Shown: positions 1 to 11,654 of the stretch, in pieces
Numbering within the stretch: the stretch's first letter is position 1
Layout of the letters: every line of letters begins with the position of its first letter
DNA from: Isoetes taiwanensis
Lineage: Eukaryota > Streptophyta > Lycopodiopsida > Isoetales > Isoetaceae
Reading direction: 5' to 3'
Assembly: GCA_021234155.1 (NCBI GenBank)
Contig: JAJEKV010000011.1
Coordinates: forward strand, 19,978,677 to 20,042,676
DNA: 64,000 nt
Position numbers and translations under genes: made by a program
The notes under the pieces: model-generated
Databases searched by the model: none
What the model was told of the DNA's origin: nothing
The model's input: only the letters and a program-made list of their open reading frames with translations

Positions 1-44
1 ATCATTTGGAAAAAGAACCCAACGTAAATCATTCTCGTTGACTT

Positions 45-225
45 TTGAGGATGAAGCCCAAAGGCCGACTCATGGCAGATGATCATAGAGCAGTGATGCT
101 CACAGAGTCATGGCTGATTCATGACCAATTCATGGTAGATGATCACAGAGACGCATATGGTCATAGAGCGGCAATGCCCACGGATTCATGGCCGTCTCAT
201 GGCCGTTTTAAGGCAAATGATTCGG
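45..225. repeat. Loose direct repeats around CATGGYNGATGATCA
   Basis: The phrase CATGG.AGATGATCA.AGAG recurs at about 71 and 132, followed by related CATGGCCG phrases near 189 and 198. Copies differ by several bases, so this is an old degenerate tandem array. The 72-codon open frame across it is probably a by-product of the repeat. Confidence 0.4.
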
Positions 226-1597
226 AGCACCAGATGACCGATGCCCATTTATATCGAGGCTAAGAGTCCAGACTTGGATAAAATGTCCAAGATGCAGATA
301 AACTTGAGCCAAACTGAATCTGAAATTGTCCAATAGCGAGGTTACATGTTTTGACTTGGATTTGAACTGTCAATACCTGCATCACCAAACTGGAGCATGC
401 CAACCAACTGTAATTTTGGAATTTCTCAAACCATATTGAGTTAGTAAGCTTTTGTGATCAACAAAAATACAGTTTCAATGCAATCCAATACTAAAGAATG
501 CAGCAAAGCACTTATGCACCACGTCCACCTCATAATTACAAAATTGGCATCTCCTGTCTACAATGCATTGGAATAATGCATAAAAAGCTTGGATTGAATA
601 TGAGAAACTACTTAATGCATCTCACTCGAGAGCAAGATGAAGGATCTTATATACATCCTGTACAGTAGATTGAAGCTTAACAACGTAGCTGCAATGACAC
701 ATCTCTTAGAAGACTCAAAATAATAGAAGAGACTCATACATGACAAATTCTGGCTAATAAGATAACAAACATCGGCAAACAGGGAAATGTCACAAGAGTA
801 TAGGTTCAAGACTATAAACGGGGTTGGGATCTACTTAGAAGTCTGGAGTCTGTGCAGTCTATGTAAACTACAATTTTTGACATAATGAAGTCTACTAAGG
901 ATCATATATCAGTTGGGTACAGACAATCAATGAAACTTAAGCAAGAATAAACTTACCTCATGCAAAGAATCGACATCGTGAAGGCTTTCTTATGTGGATC
1001 TACAAAAAGCTCGAAAATTTGGGTCTGAATCGGCAAGATCTAGCCTGATATTTGGCCCTAAATCTGACCAAATAGAAACCCAATCTGCAATCCATCTTTT
1101 CTGAGCTACTCGAACTGCCAAGAAACTGGCATCGATCTAGTTTTTTGAGCTACAAGAACCATCAAGAATGCAGTGAATTAGCGAAACAACCAAGCAATCA
1201 CTGGCATCGTGGGCATATACCCCAGACCCCAAATCGTGAAATACGACACAGCCAAGCAATCAGGGTTAAGGCATCAGAGAACCCAGACCCCACCTGTGAA
1301 AAAAAGCAGAGCCAAAAAATACAAAAGAAAACCCTGATCATAGTAACTTATCTGGAAAAATCGCTCCTATAGCGAAGCTGCAACCAACCATGCCGACTGC
1401 AGATCCAGCTCCATGTTCTGGCAGACAATATCAGATCACTGGTCCAGCACCATCGATAACCACTAAAAAGATTGTGATTCGTCCCAAATAAGTTAATTTT
1501 TCCATCTAGAGATTTACTCAATTGGCTGGACTAGCACTCTGAGCGTAAGGACATAACACATCAGAAAGAAATGCTCAGAGACAAAACCTTACAGGGT

Positions 1598-1700
1598 AAG
1601 AAACGGTAGGGCATCACAAGACAAGAAATGGTAGGGCATCATAGAAAGAACTAGCAGAGTCATTTGCATCATAGGAAGAAACTAGCAGAATCATTTGGAA
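1598..1700. repeat. Short tandem duplications
   Basis: Two small direct duplications are interleaved: AAGAAACGGTAGGGCATCA at about 1598 recurs near 1623, and AACTAGCAGAGTCATTTG near 1649 recurs with one change near 1680. No coding role is apparent. Confidence 0.5.
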
Positions 1701-1885
1701 AACTGGTAAGATAGCGAAGATGGAGAAAACCAACTTAGAAACTCTAGAACCAACAGAATTCAGCTCAGAGGAAACGCCGATGAGGAATGCTAGCAGGCAA
1801 TATGGATATATAGTAGACAGAGCTAAAGAAAGCCTGCGCCATAGAAGGCTCAAACTATAGATAGATCTGATGCTCAAAATGGCAT

Positions 1886-1958
1886 GACGCCAAAACAGGC
1901 GTCCCTTTCCCCAGAATGATGGTTCTCTTCTATATAAGAAGAGAACCATGGCATCATT
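1886..1958. promoter_or_regulatory. TATA box inside a 44-bp palindrome
   Basis: A small inverted repeat GACGCC/GGCGTC (1886-1903) is followed by a longer one at 1915-1958, whose inner arms GGTTCTCTTCT and AAGAAGAGAACC flank ATAT. The centre reads TATATAAG, a good TATA box. A similar TATATAAGAAGGAGCC arrangement occurs in the LTR remnant at 53.5 kb, so this is probably the U3/promoter part of an old LTR on the plus strand. No downstream gene is recognisable. The LTR assignment is inference; the palindrome is seen directly. Confidence 0.45.
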
Positions 1959-2472
1959 CTTTATGACTTTCTTTCCTAGAGATTAGACACTTGAATATTC
2001 CACATGGCCCATATTTTTGGTGTTTTTCACCCCTTCTAATGTTCAAGCCATTTTTTTACATACCAGAATATCTCGTCCTACCATTATACCTTTGGAGGTA
2101 AAATTTTATGCAACTATGACTTCAAACATCACGGCCCAACGGCGTGAGTTCAACAATCTGTCACGCCCCCTCAAGGCGTGATTTCAAGCACAACTTTCCA
2201 TCAACTTTTGACGCAAGAAGTATCTTGAGCATATTTTTGGCACATTTTGGGGGACGCCTCATCTTTTGTCGCATTCTTGGAGATCTTCTTTGCACCCTTG
2301 TACCAACAAACCTCACACAGCCGGCGTGTGTAGGCCTTTTTTCAGCAATCTTTCCTCAACATTCAAGCTTACCTCATCGACCCAACTACAGGGCGTTTGA
2401 GAGACAACCCTTTTCAATCCATTTTGGCCGTCCATAATCCATGGCGGTCGAGCCTCTTTCAAGTTCAACCAC

Positions 2473-2689
2473 TGGCGTGAAGATGACTTATGGCCTTCCG
2501 CCCCTTCCATTTCAACTCCTTCAAGTTCAACTATCTGCTCAAACTCTTTCAAGTTCAACAAATGGCGTGAAGATGACTTAGGGCCTTCCGCCACTTCAAT
2601 CATTTATGTTTCAACTCTTTCAAGTTCAACTCCTTGTTTCAACTTTTCAAGTTCCACAATGGCGTGAAGATGACTTAGGGCCTTCCGCC
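2473..2689. repeat. Three hairpin-forming repeats, 90-97 bp period
   Basis: Copies of a 30-bp block starting TGGCGTGAAGATGACTTA lie at 2473-2502, 2563-2592 and 2660-2689, each preceded by CAAGTTC(A/C)A-type sequence. Within each block GGCGTGAAG can pair with CTTCCGCC, giving a small stem. The array lies upstream of a polypurine tract and LTR start, so it is probably the 3' untranslated internal region of an LTR element. Confidence 0.65.
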
Positions 2690-2955
2690 CCTTCAACAAT
2701 TTTTGTTTCCTCATTTTTGTTCAGCTCATTACAAGACACTTTGATTGGCGCATGTATTCGGAGCTAAGTGGCAAGCTCAAGAGAAGTGGTGACAGCCTTC
2801 TTAACCTCTTACGATTTTTGTACTTCATCGACATTGACATTTTTGGGTCAAGACTTCGGCGACATTCTCATTATTTCCCCTCACTTTGGACACTGTTGTA
2901 AATGTTTAACCTGCTGTGATAAAGGTTCTACATAGTTTGGTGTGGTGGGGGGGAG

Positions 2956-3320
2956 TGTTAGCCCTTTGGGCTAAACATATGTATGGGTGGCATAGGCCAC
3001 ATGTATTTATCACATTGGACCACTTGATCTAGGGCCCAGATTTAGCCCACATATGTGGTAGGTGGCATAGGCCACATGTATTTGTCATATTGGACCCCAC
3101 AATCTATGGCCCAGATTTAGCCTAGATTTGTGGAAGGTGAGATGTCAGTTAGGGTTAGGGTTTTGCTCTACTATTTAGAGAGAGCATTTCCTCTCATTGT
3201 TTAGGTTTTTCCTCACGTTTTGGAGCACCTCCTTTTGGAGCATCAATATGATTCTGTTTTGTTCATTCTTTCTTTTGTTCTTGTTCTTGGAGTTTCTTCC
3301 CATCTTCTTTTGTTGATCCA
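2956..3320 (+). mobile_element. LTR remnant with adjacent polypurine tract
   Basis: A purine/T run GGTGGGGGGGAG (about 2944-2955) is followed directly by TGTTAGCC, the layout of a polypurine tract abutting a 3' LTR. Inside, a block of about 73 bp containing GGCATAGGCCACATGTATTT is tandemly repeated (about 2975-3123). A TATA-like TACTATTTAGAGAGAG lies at about 3169. The right end is uncertain; GATCCA near 3320 is a possible CA end. No matching 5' LTR is in the window. The junction with the pol fragment starting near 3330 is abrupt. Confidence 0.5.
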
Positions 3321-3329
3321 TGAGCATTT

Positions 3330-4461
3330 GTGGCAGCCTTGTGGCATCCGGCAGTCATAGACTGCTGCTGCAAGGTGATGCCAAGAACCCCAAATACTAA
3401 CATTATTCTAGGGCCTGATCGGTTCCAGCTTATGGCACTCACTTTATTCGAGAGGCCTCATGATACGGCCTTGTTGGAATCTATTCGAGCATCTCTGCCT
3501 TCTGATCCATTGGCTCAAGATGTATTCTCACACCTTGGCTCTGTATCATCTTCTCAGCAAATGCGATCAGACTATGATCATTTGAGGTTCGAGATGGACT
3601 CCTGTTCCATGATGGGCTTCTGTATGTGCCAGATGGTGCTTCCAGGCTTGCCATGATTCACCTATGGCCGGACACTTTGGAGTAGCCAAGATTCTTGAAC
3701 TTATTAGTCGAGAGTATTGGTGGCCTAGGCTTCGTCGCTCTGTCGAAGCTTTTATTCGATTCTGTGACATCTGCTATCGAGCCAAGGTTCCAAGGCATCT
3801 TCCTCATGGCCTTCTTCAGCCACTGCCAGTACTAGATGGACCTTGGAAGAGCATTTCTATAAACTTTATCCCGGAGTTGCCATTTATCCCGGAGTTGCCA
3901 GTCTCTTGGGGTTATGATGCCATCATGGTTGTCGTTGATCGTTTCTCTATTATGGCTCATTTTATTCCGTGCAACGTCACCATCACCAGTGAGGGAACAA
4001 CGGATCTTCTTCTTCGTGAAGTAGTCAGACTTCACGGCTTGCCCGATACTATCGTCAGCGATCGTGGACCACAGTTCGTCACAGGTTTTTGGAAGCGTCT
4101 TTTGGAATTATTGCATATCAATCGCTCACTGACATCTGGTCATCATCCAAAAAGAAATGGGCAGGCGGAGCGCACTAACCAGACCCTGGAGCAATATTTA
4201 AGGTGCTTTATCAGTTATCAGCAGGATGATTGGGTCGATTATCTTCCACTAGCTGAGTTTGCCTATAATAACTCAGTACATGCTTCTACTTGCCAGACAC
4301 CATTCTTTCTAAACTCTGGTCAGCATCCTCGTTGGTCCCTTACCATCGCTAGCGGTGACTCGGTCAATCCTAGTGCTGAGTCTCGACTTGAGAAACTCCA
4401 GGCTCTTCAATTGGATCTTCAACATCATCTTCACCGAGCACAGGAACGCTATCGGTATTTT
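3330..4461 (+). pseudogene. Outer chromovirus pol fragment (integrase), split
   Basis: This is part of the polyprotein of a Ty3/gypsy element. The frame from 3664 has an integrase zinc-finger tail (CDICYRAK, with the HFGVAK region upstream) and a retroviral-type integrase core. The core holds VVVDRFSIMAHFIP with the first catalytic Asp, SDRGPQFV with the second and NGQAERTNQTLEQY with the Glu. The stretch 3330-3656 matches the linker between RNase H and integrase but needs a frame change. Reverse transcriptase, protease and gag are missing upstream, so the element is 5'-truncated. The reading frame stops at 4461 because another chromovirus inserted there; it resumes at 15074. A short duplicated phrase (FIPELP twice, about 3868-3900) looks like a small tandem duplication. 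Confidence 0.9.
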
Positions 4462-6048
4462 TGACGCTCCTTGAACATATACGACACTCGGACGTATACA
4501 TACGGGGACTTTCCCCTCCCATGGCAACCATCTCGCCACGAGCAGGGCCCTCCGTCTAACTCAACAAGATGCTCGAGTGAAGGACACAGAGGGGTCATTC
4601 GACCCACGCCTTCAATGGGGCTCCTATGTTGCGGAAGCGTGAATACAATGTTAGCACACAGCATAATCATATCATAAAATACCACCACGAGGGGTGGCAC
4701 ATCCATCCAAGTGACAATAACAAAGAATATGCATTTATTACTAGGGAAAACACCCCAAACCCATGGTTCTACCCCGGCTCAGACTCCAGTGAGGATCGAA
4801 TGACAGCTAGGTCTCAAGAGATCAGCAGACCGAATCTTGACATGGCGTTGGCTGGCATAGAACATCGGCAAGGGTTGTCCACTCCATCCGCCCCTCCTGT
4901 GCACACTTTGCAGATGAGTCGAATCATGCTATGGCATCACTATAGCCTTCCGGAGACGCAGACTCAAGGTATCACCCTTCGAGCCTACTCCAGGGTTCAT
5001 GACGCCCCGGTCTGACGAGGCAGGTCAGGGAAGTGTCCCTTCCCAGGATCACAGTGGTTCCATGGGTGAGCTAGAGAATACGTGCCGCATCAGTGACCCC
5101 CGCATCCATACCCGACTTACTCACCCTAAATCTACAGGGTGCCCCATACGGGTCACACCTCTGCACCCAGGGAGTGTCAGACCCATACCCGGCCCTCTAT
5201 GTGACCGGCTATCAGGCCTAGCCCATTGTAGGAGTCCCAGGAGCCTTGTATGTTTGTGCAAGACCCCACCCCCACTTCACCACTGCGTCCCTTCTCTAGT
5301 GCTAAGCAATTCCATAGCATCCACGACTCGGTGGTCTCTTGTGCACAGGCCGCAATAATTGGGAATTAACGGAGCTACTAGGAGCATACTAAAGCATATG
5401 GCACAGAGGTCTCTACCCCCCTCTAATCCCTACTTTATGGAAGTTTAACAGAGCTACTCTCACAAACACATCCATCCATCCATCATAAACATAATCCATA
5501 ATTGAATTGTAATCTTAAATACCAAAGAAGGGTTAATCCTAAGTACGAACAACCAGAGAAGACTCAAAGAACTTAACTGAAACGCTAGCCTTAAAGATAT
5601 CAACTAGATTATCTACTAACCCGAGTTCCAACTTGATCCATTGTCATGAGGCGCCTCCATCTCTCAGTAATCTGGTGTTCAGCAACAACTGGGGTGTTCA
5701 GCAATAGTTCCAGGAACTTGGGCGCTCAGCTGCTCCCTCTCCTAACTCGATTTTGGGTGAGATTGATGGTAATGATCCACCTTGATGGCCCAAGTTAGCA
5801 TTCCCATGCTGGCCAATCGAGTTTGGGCAGGTGGCGCCTTCCCAAGTAATTAATTAACTTAATTAAACCATTTAGATATTACTTCCTTAATTATAGGTTA
5901 TTATCCTTAATAATTAAATTAGCATAGCTCTAATTTAATCCCTTTTAGGTCAACCCCCTAGGTTACAATACCCCATGGTGGCGTACCTTTATTGGGTGAC
6001 GTGTCAGTATATTTATACGTATATCGTATAAATACTTGGAACGTCACA
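4462..6048 (-). repeat. 3' LTR of inner chromovirus
   Basis: In element orientation it starts TGTGACGTTCC and ends GCGTCA, fitting TG...CA. It aligns along its length with 13469-15073, with scattered substitutions and small indels: for example the right copy has additional bases near 13574 and 14153. The visible divergence means insertion was not very recent. The LTR shares a long internal block with the LTRs at 34.6-36.1 and 52.3-53.4 kb. Confidence 0.92.
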
Positions 6049-6063
6049 TTCTCCCCTCCTTAG
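6049..6063 (-). other. Polypurine tract of inner chromovirus
   Basis: Read on the minus strand, the sequence is CTAAGGAGGGGAGAA immediately before the LTR start TGTGACG. This is the usual position and composition of the plus-strand primer in LTR retrotransposons. Confidence 0.85.
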
Positions 6064-6605
6064 AAATAATGCTGTCCTCAGCATTAGGGTTAGTCCAAAA
6101 ATAAGAATTATACATAGAAGAAGGAAGGTAATTCCTTATTTCTGAAGGTACTAACATCAAAACTTGAATTATCAAAATCATAAAAAGGTTTAAGGACCGT
6201 AGTCCGATACCAAACATCACAGTGACAAAAAGATAACACATGTAGATAAAATAAAACTGGAGAAGTCGGGTCATCAGCAACCCTCTATACATGGGCAGGT
6301 CACGTACTGCTCACTTGCCTGCACATGTCAATAGATTAGTATATATAGATAATATAAATAGGTTGTGGTTGAAGGGACCACCCCCTATAAGAATAAAAGG
6401 AAAATTTTATCTACAAGGGAACCTATCATGCCTATGGTTCGCAATTCATTGCGGCATAAGGAATGGGCATGTTCCTATTATAGCCGGGATGAATGCGGCC
6501 TATCAACTACATGCTTTCCAAGCGATTCGCGGTCATGCCCACATTGACAATACACCACATCCTAGAGAACACTGAAGGGATCTCATCATCGGTAACTATT
6601 ATCAA

Positions 6606-9600
6606 CTACGATGCATCTACCCCTCTACTGCATGATTCTCGGCGAATCAAGCCTTCAAGCTTACCGCCGGGAGCGGGGTTGATAGCATCGTTGATGGTGC
6701 GGCCCTGAGATTCGCGCATGAAGTCCAGATAGTGCTTCTCAAGGTCTATCTTCATCACCCACATAGCATCCTCTGCTGGCAAGTGTTTCCACTTAACCAA
6801 GTATTGTAGCATTTGACTCCTTCTGGTCTGCTTGTAGGCCCGATCAAGAAGAGCTTCAGGCACTATATCTAGATGCTCTTCCGTCATTTCAAGAAGGGTG
6901 GGTGTATCCAAGATCTCCTCTGGATCTGGGGTGGTTGTTTCAGAAGACTCACGTGAAAGACCTTGTGGATCTTCAAGCGGGGTGGCAAATCCAAGCGATA
7001 TGCCTGTTCTCCAACACGTTCAGTGATTTTGAACGGCTCAGCCCATCTGGGTGCTAGCTTCTTGCAGTTACCAATCTTAAGCTTGGCTTGTTTTACCTTA
7101 ATCTTAAGCCAAACTGACTCGCCCACTTGGAAGACTCGTGGGGTTCTGTGCTTATCCGCTACACTCTTCTGACGACTGCGTGCAGCCAATAAGTAACCAC
7201 GAACTTCTTCAACCAAAGCTTGCATTTCCAAGAGGAGTTGCTGAGAAACCTCCACCTTAGAAACGGGATTATGCCATGTGTCTGGAGTAAGGCATTGATA
7301 ACCATAATTTATCATAAAGGGAGACATTCTGGAAGACTCCTGTTTCATGCTGTTATAGGCAAATTCAACCAGATAAATGTAGTCGGCCCATTGTGATTGC
7401 TTACTCCACACATAACTTCGTAGCATATCCTCTATAATGCAGTTGGTACGCTCTGTCTGACCATCCATATGAGGATAATATGCCGTACTCATAGCAAGCT
7501 TGGTTTGGATGGTGGCAATGAAATCTTTCCAGAATGCACTTACGAATTTGGGATCCCTGTCGGATACATTCCGTGCAATCTGAAGATCTCCTTTGCGAAT
7601 AGCAAAGCGGTATCGAAGGCTGTATCGGTGGTACGACATGGCAAGAAATGAGCCATTTTCGACAATTTGTCGACCACTACTATCAATGCATCATATCCAC
7701 GGAGAGTACGTGGAAGGCCCACAATGAAATCCATAGTTATCACTTCCCACTTAGCGTTGGGCACATCCAGAGGTTGCAACTCTCCTAGAATCCTTAATTG
7801 CTCAGCCTTGGTTTGTAGACACACCTGACACTGCTTAATATACCTGGCAATGTCCTTCTTCATAGAAGGCCAGAAATAACTGGAGCGGATCTTAAAGTAG
7901 GTCTTCATAAAACCTTCATGTCCAGCTATAGGGCTGTTGTGCGTGTCATGGAGAATTAGCTTACGTACTCCTGAAGTCTCAGGTACACACAACTTATCCT
8001 TGTAATATAACAAATTGCCCTCTTTCTTATACGAACGGAAAGCTTCACGTTCTTTATCTGTGCGTGCCTCCTTAGCCAAACTATCCCAAACATCGCGGAA
8101 CTCGGGATCCGTGGCCAAGGTCTGCTCTATCTGTTTCCCAAACTCACTAGTGAGTGTGGAAATTGCATTACAATGGGTTCGGGTGACCAAGGGATGGCGT
8201 GACAATGCATCCGCAAACACATTGTGCTTCCCCGGCTTATACATAATCTCAAAATCATACTCCTCCAGAAATTCCATCCATCTTCTCTGACGGAGGTTGA
8301 GATTCGGTTGGGTGGATAGATAATGGAGACTCTGATGATCTGTATCAAGTTGAAATCTTCTACCAAGAAGGTAGTGTCTCCATATACGCAGAGCACGGAC
8401 AATGGCTAACAACTCCTGGTCATGGGTAGGGTATCGTTGTTCAGTCTCGTTCATTTTCTTTGAATCATCTGCAATAACCCTCCCCTCCTACATTAGGACT
8501 CCACCGGTAGCAATCTTACTGGCATCCGTTGCCACTAGTTTATCCTTTTCAGGATCGGGCAATGTGAGGACTGGTGCTGATGTTAAAGCATCCTTAAGCT
8601 TCTGAAAACTTCCCTGAACCTTTGCTTTCCAATGCTCAATCCAATCCTTCACCTTCTAATGCTTTGTAAGATCAGTAAGAGGTGCTGCAATCTTTGCGAA
8701 ATCCTTAACAAATTTCCGATAATATCCTGCTAATCCTAAGAAACTTCGGACCTCTGAAACATTACCTGGGATGGGCCAATTCTTGACTGCCTCTATCTTT
8801 GCTGGGTCTGTAGCGATTCCCTCTGCTGAAATGACGTGTCCCAAATAGTCCACCTTCGGAGTGGCAAACTTGCACTTAGAGAACTTGGCAAAGAGCTGGT
8901 GACGTCTTAGCTTTTGTAGAGCCAACCGAAGATGTTTCTCATGCTCCTCCAGGGTCTTACTATAGATGAGAATGTCGTCAAAGAAAATAACAACAAAATC
9001 ATCCAAGTATTGTCGGAAGACATCATTCATTAACCGCATAAAAGTTGCGGGGGCGTTAGTTAATCCAAACGGCATAACGGTAAACTCATAATGCCCATAT
9101 CTAGTGCGAAAAGCAGACTTATGGATGTCCTCCTCCTTAATTCTTATTTGGTGATACCCAGAGCGTAAATCAATCTTTGAGAAGTACTTGGCCCCTTGTA
9201 ACTGGTCCATAAGATCGTCTGCTCTAGGCAAAGCATAGCGATTCTTGATCGTATGCTTGTTGAGCTGCCGATAATCAATACACATCCTCAGGGAGCCATC
9301 CTTCTTCTTAACAAAGAGGATATGAGCGCCAAAAGGCGAAACACTAGGTCGAATGAAGCCTAGGTTTAGTAACTCCTGAAGTTGCTTCTTAAGCTCTGCC
9401 AATTCAGGGGGGGCCTTACTGGTAGGCTTTGTACCTGGCTCCAAAGCTATCTCACATTCTACCCCTCTGAACGGAGGAAGTTTCTGGATCTCGTCGGGGA
9501 AGAGATCGCTAAATTCCCGGAGAAGATCAGCAATGCCCTCTGGCAAGGCATCAACTACTTGCTTATGTTTGGTATCTGACTCAATGGTGGAAAGTCTGAT

Positions 9601-10180
9601 GATGCAAAGAAGCTTATCCTTGCGTAGAGCCTTATTTAACTGCCTGCTGGACATAGACTGCATAATGGGGTTTAAGGGATCACCTTTTATAGTCACGCGG
9701 GCTCCATTAGCTGCGTTGAAGGTAACCTCCCATTTTTCGCAGTCTATATTGGCTTTTGCAGATGCCAAGAATTCCATACCAACAATCAGATCATATTTGC
9801 CAATATCCATTAACTCGGCACCTAATGCAACTGGTGCACCCGGCAGCTGCATTTTAAGGTTAATGCGACGGCCATGAGTATGTCTGATTTTTCCACTGGC
9901 TAAAGTGACAGGTTTCGGTCGGGACCTCAAAGTCTCAAGCTGCAATACCTGGGCCATTCTAGGAGAAGCAAAATTATGTGTACTTCCCGTATCCATAAGA
10001 ATTATGAAAGGCTTACTGTCTACTTGACCTATGGTAGAAATAACAGCAGGCTGACTTTCAGCATTGCCGGTTTCTATGGCTGCAAGGATATGAGACGCAC
10101 CGTGAATATACTCGGGAGCCTCCTCCTTGACAGGTAGAGTAGACTCGAGATCGTCCCAATCGAGGTCGGCCATGGCCAGC
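6606..10180 (-). pseudogene. Inner chromovirus pol: PR-RT-RNaseH-IN-chromodomain
   Basis: Domains run from high to low coordinates. Aspartic protease: [11 protein letters not shown] near 10.0 kb. Reverse transcriptase: [13 protein letters not shown], then [12 protein letters not shown] with the catalytic FxDD. RNase H: DTDHQSLHYL. Integrase zinc finger: CQVCLQTKAEQ. Integrase core: VVVDKLSKMAHF, then SDRDPKFVSAFW and DGQTERTNCIIE. Last comes a chromodomain near 6.6-6.9 kb (LQYLVKWKHLPAEDAMW). In-frame TAG codons interrupt RNase H near 8658 and 8493. A frameshift splits integrase between about 7540 and 7639, and another lies before the chromodomain near 6.9 kb. Domain order PR-RT-RH-IN-CHD defines a chromovirus. 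This copy cannot make an intact polyprotein. Confidence 0.92.
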
Positions 10181-11346
10181 TGGGCAGTCTGCGTGACATA
10201 AGGGCAATTCTGCATGAAGTGCCCGGGCCGCATACACCTGTAACATGCTTTATCTCTGCGGAGCTGCTCTCGGGCCTCTTTGGGAATAGACTGTAAGAGG
10301 TTCCGAACTTCCTTACCCACATTGTTCGGTTTGTCGGGCATGTTGAAGGTGACTTTCTTTTCCTGGCGGCCGTTAGAGTTCTGCTGAGAGGGCCTCGGGC
10401 TCGGTGAACGGCCCTTGTAAGGTGTGTACGGACGTGGCTGCGAGTAAGAGGCGGGGCGCTGGTACTAGTTTCGTGGTGCGTCCTCTTCAAGGCTCAATGC
10501 CTTAGCCCCAGCCTCAGCAACCGATTTCAGGTCTATGGCCTTAACCATTCGTTTAATTGATGGAGCCAACCCCTCAATATAGCCCTCCACCACCCTCTTT
10601 TCATTCATTCCTGGCACATACAGCCTCAAGCGCATGAATTCATCTGTGTAGGCCTGAACTGACATACCCTTCTGCTCTAACCTGTAGAAAGTTTGAATCT
10701 ATTGGCATTTGTGCGCACGGGGCACATAATGCGACTTAAAAGCTTTGGCAAACTTCCTGAATTTGCATCTGCTTCTGTCCAGATGCTTGGCTGTGGCATA
10801 GCCCTTCCACTAAATACGAGCAGCTCCTGTAAGGTTTGTGGTGGCGACCTTTCCTGTATCTTTTTCTGTCATGCCATAGAATTTTCCAAACTCTTTCATC
10901 TCGTCCAACCAGGACTCTGCATTCAGCCCGCCTCTAGATTTCCCATCAAACTGGGCCAGTTTCCTATTTTTCCATATACTGGTTATGGCCGTATCAACCG
11001 TCTTGCGGTACTCCTTGTCCTGGCGCTTTGGATGATCCCCAGATGATACGGACGACTCAAAGGACTCAGAAGTGACTGATTGTGAGGATGTGGCACTATC
11101 CCTTGAGGAATTTCGATGACGTTTGGAACGGTGCCTCCTTTGTGCGGGTACAGGGCCTGGTTCAGGTGCAAGTGGCTGCTGTGGTGGGGGACTTGGCGGT
11201 AACGGAGGTAACTCCGGCCCATCCTCCTGCACATGCTGTGGTGGGTTGGCATTCAACACATAAGCTTGCAGCTCTACTAACTGCCATTTAATCAACAGAA
11301 GTTCCTGTTCAGGTGTTAGTCTGCTAGCATCGAGGGTGCCTGCCAT
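10180..11346 (-). pseudogene. Inner chromovirus gag with zinc knuckle
   Basis: The frame opening at 11346 (MAGTLDASRLTPEQELLL) has a coiled N-terminus, a proline-rich stretch and a capsid-like region (RKLAQFDGKSRGGLNAESWLD). It stops near 10810. Capsid-like sequence resumes in other frames (YTDEFMRLRLYVPGMNEKRVV, about 10.6 kb). The zinc knuckle [14 protein letters not shown] is at about 10204-10245 and runs on in frame into protease, as expected for gag-pol. Several frame breaks show that gag is dead in this copy. Confidence 0.88.
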
Positions 11347-11654
11347 GAAGCGTTACGTGCACCATCTATATTGAGAAGAAGAAGGTATAAGGAGAATTAT
11401 TATGATACCAAGGGTCACAAAGAGATCATCTTAAATAGTGCTAGGAAATAATAATAAAGACCGTAGAAGAGAAGAAAAGATCTTTATTGTAACTTCAAGT
11501 AGTAAGTACATTGGATACATATCTTTAGCAAAAGCTTAAGGTCATACAGTACAAAAAGCAGTAATTACAAACATATTTAGCCATAAGGCTGTACATTCAA
11601 CAACTCTTAGTTAACACCTACTTAGCCATAAAAGAAAAACTGAAGAGATTAAGA

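Larger units (their letters stand above)
1..1885. other. Gene-free AT-rich stretch
   Basis: I see no gene here. Open frames are short, lack recognisable domains and read as chance. The stretch holds a few loose short repeats, listed separately. It may be the edge of older transposon debris, because LTR-like features begin at about 1.9 kb, but nothing in the sequence identifies an element. Confidence 0.5.

Noticed and set aside
4462-6048. Plus-strand ORFs at 4626-5358
   Set aside because: The same ORFs recur at 13644-14385 because they lie in both LTRs; they are antisense to the element and have no domain.
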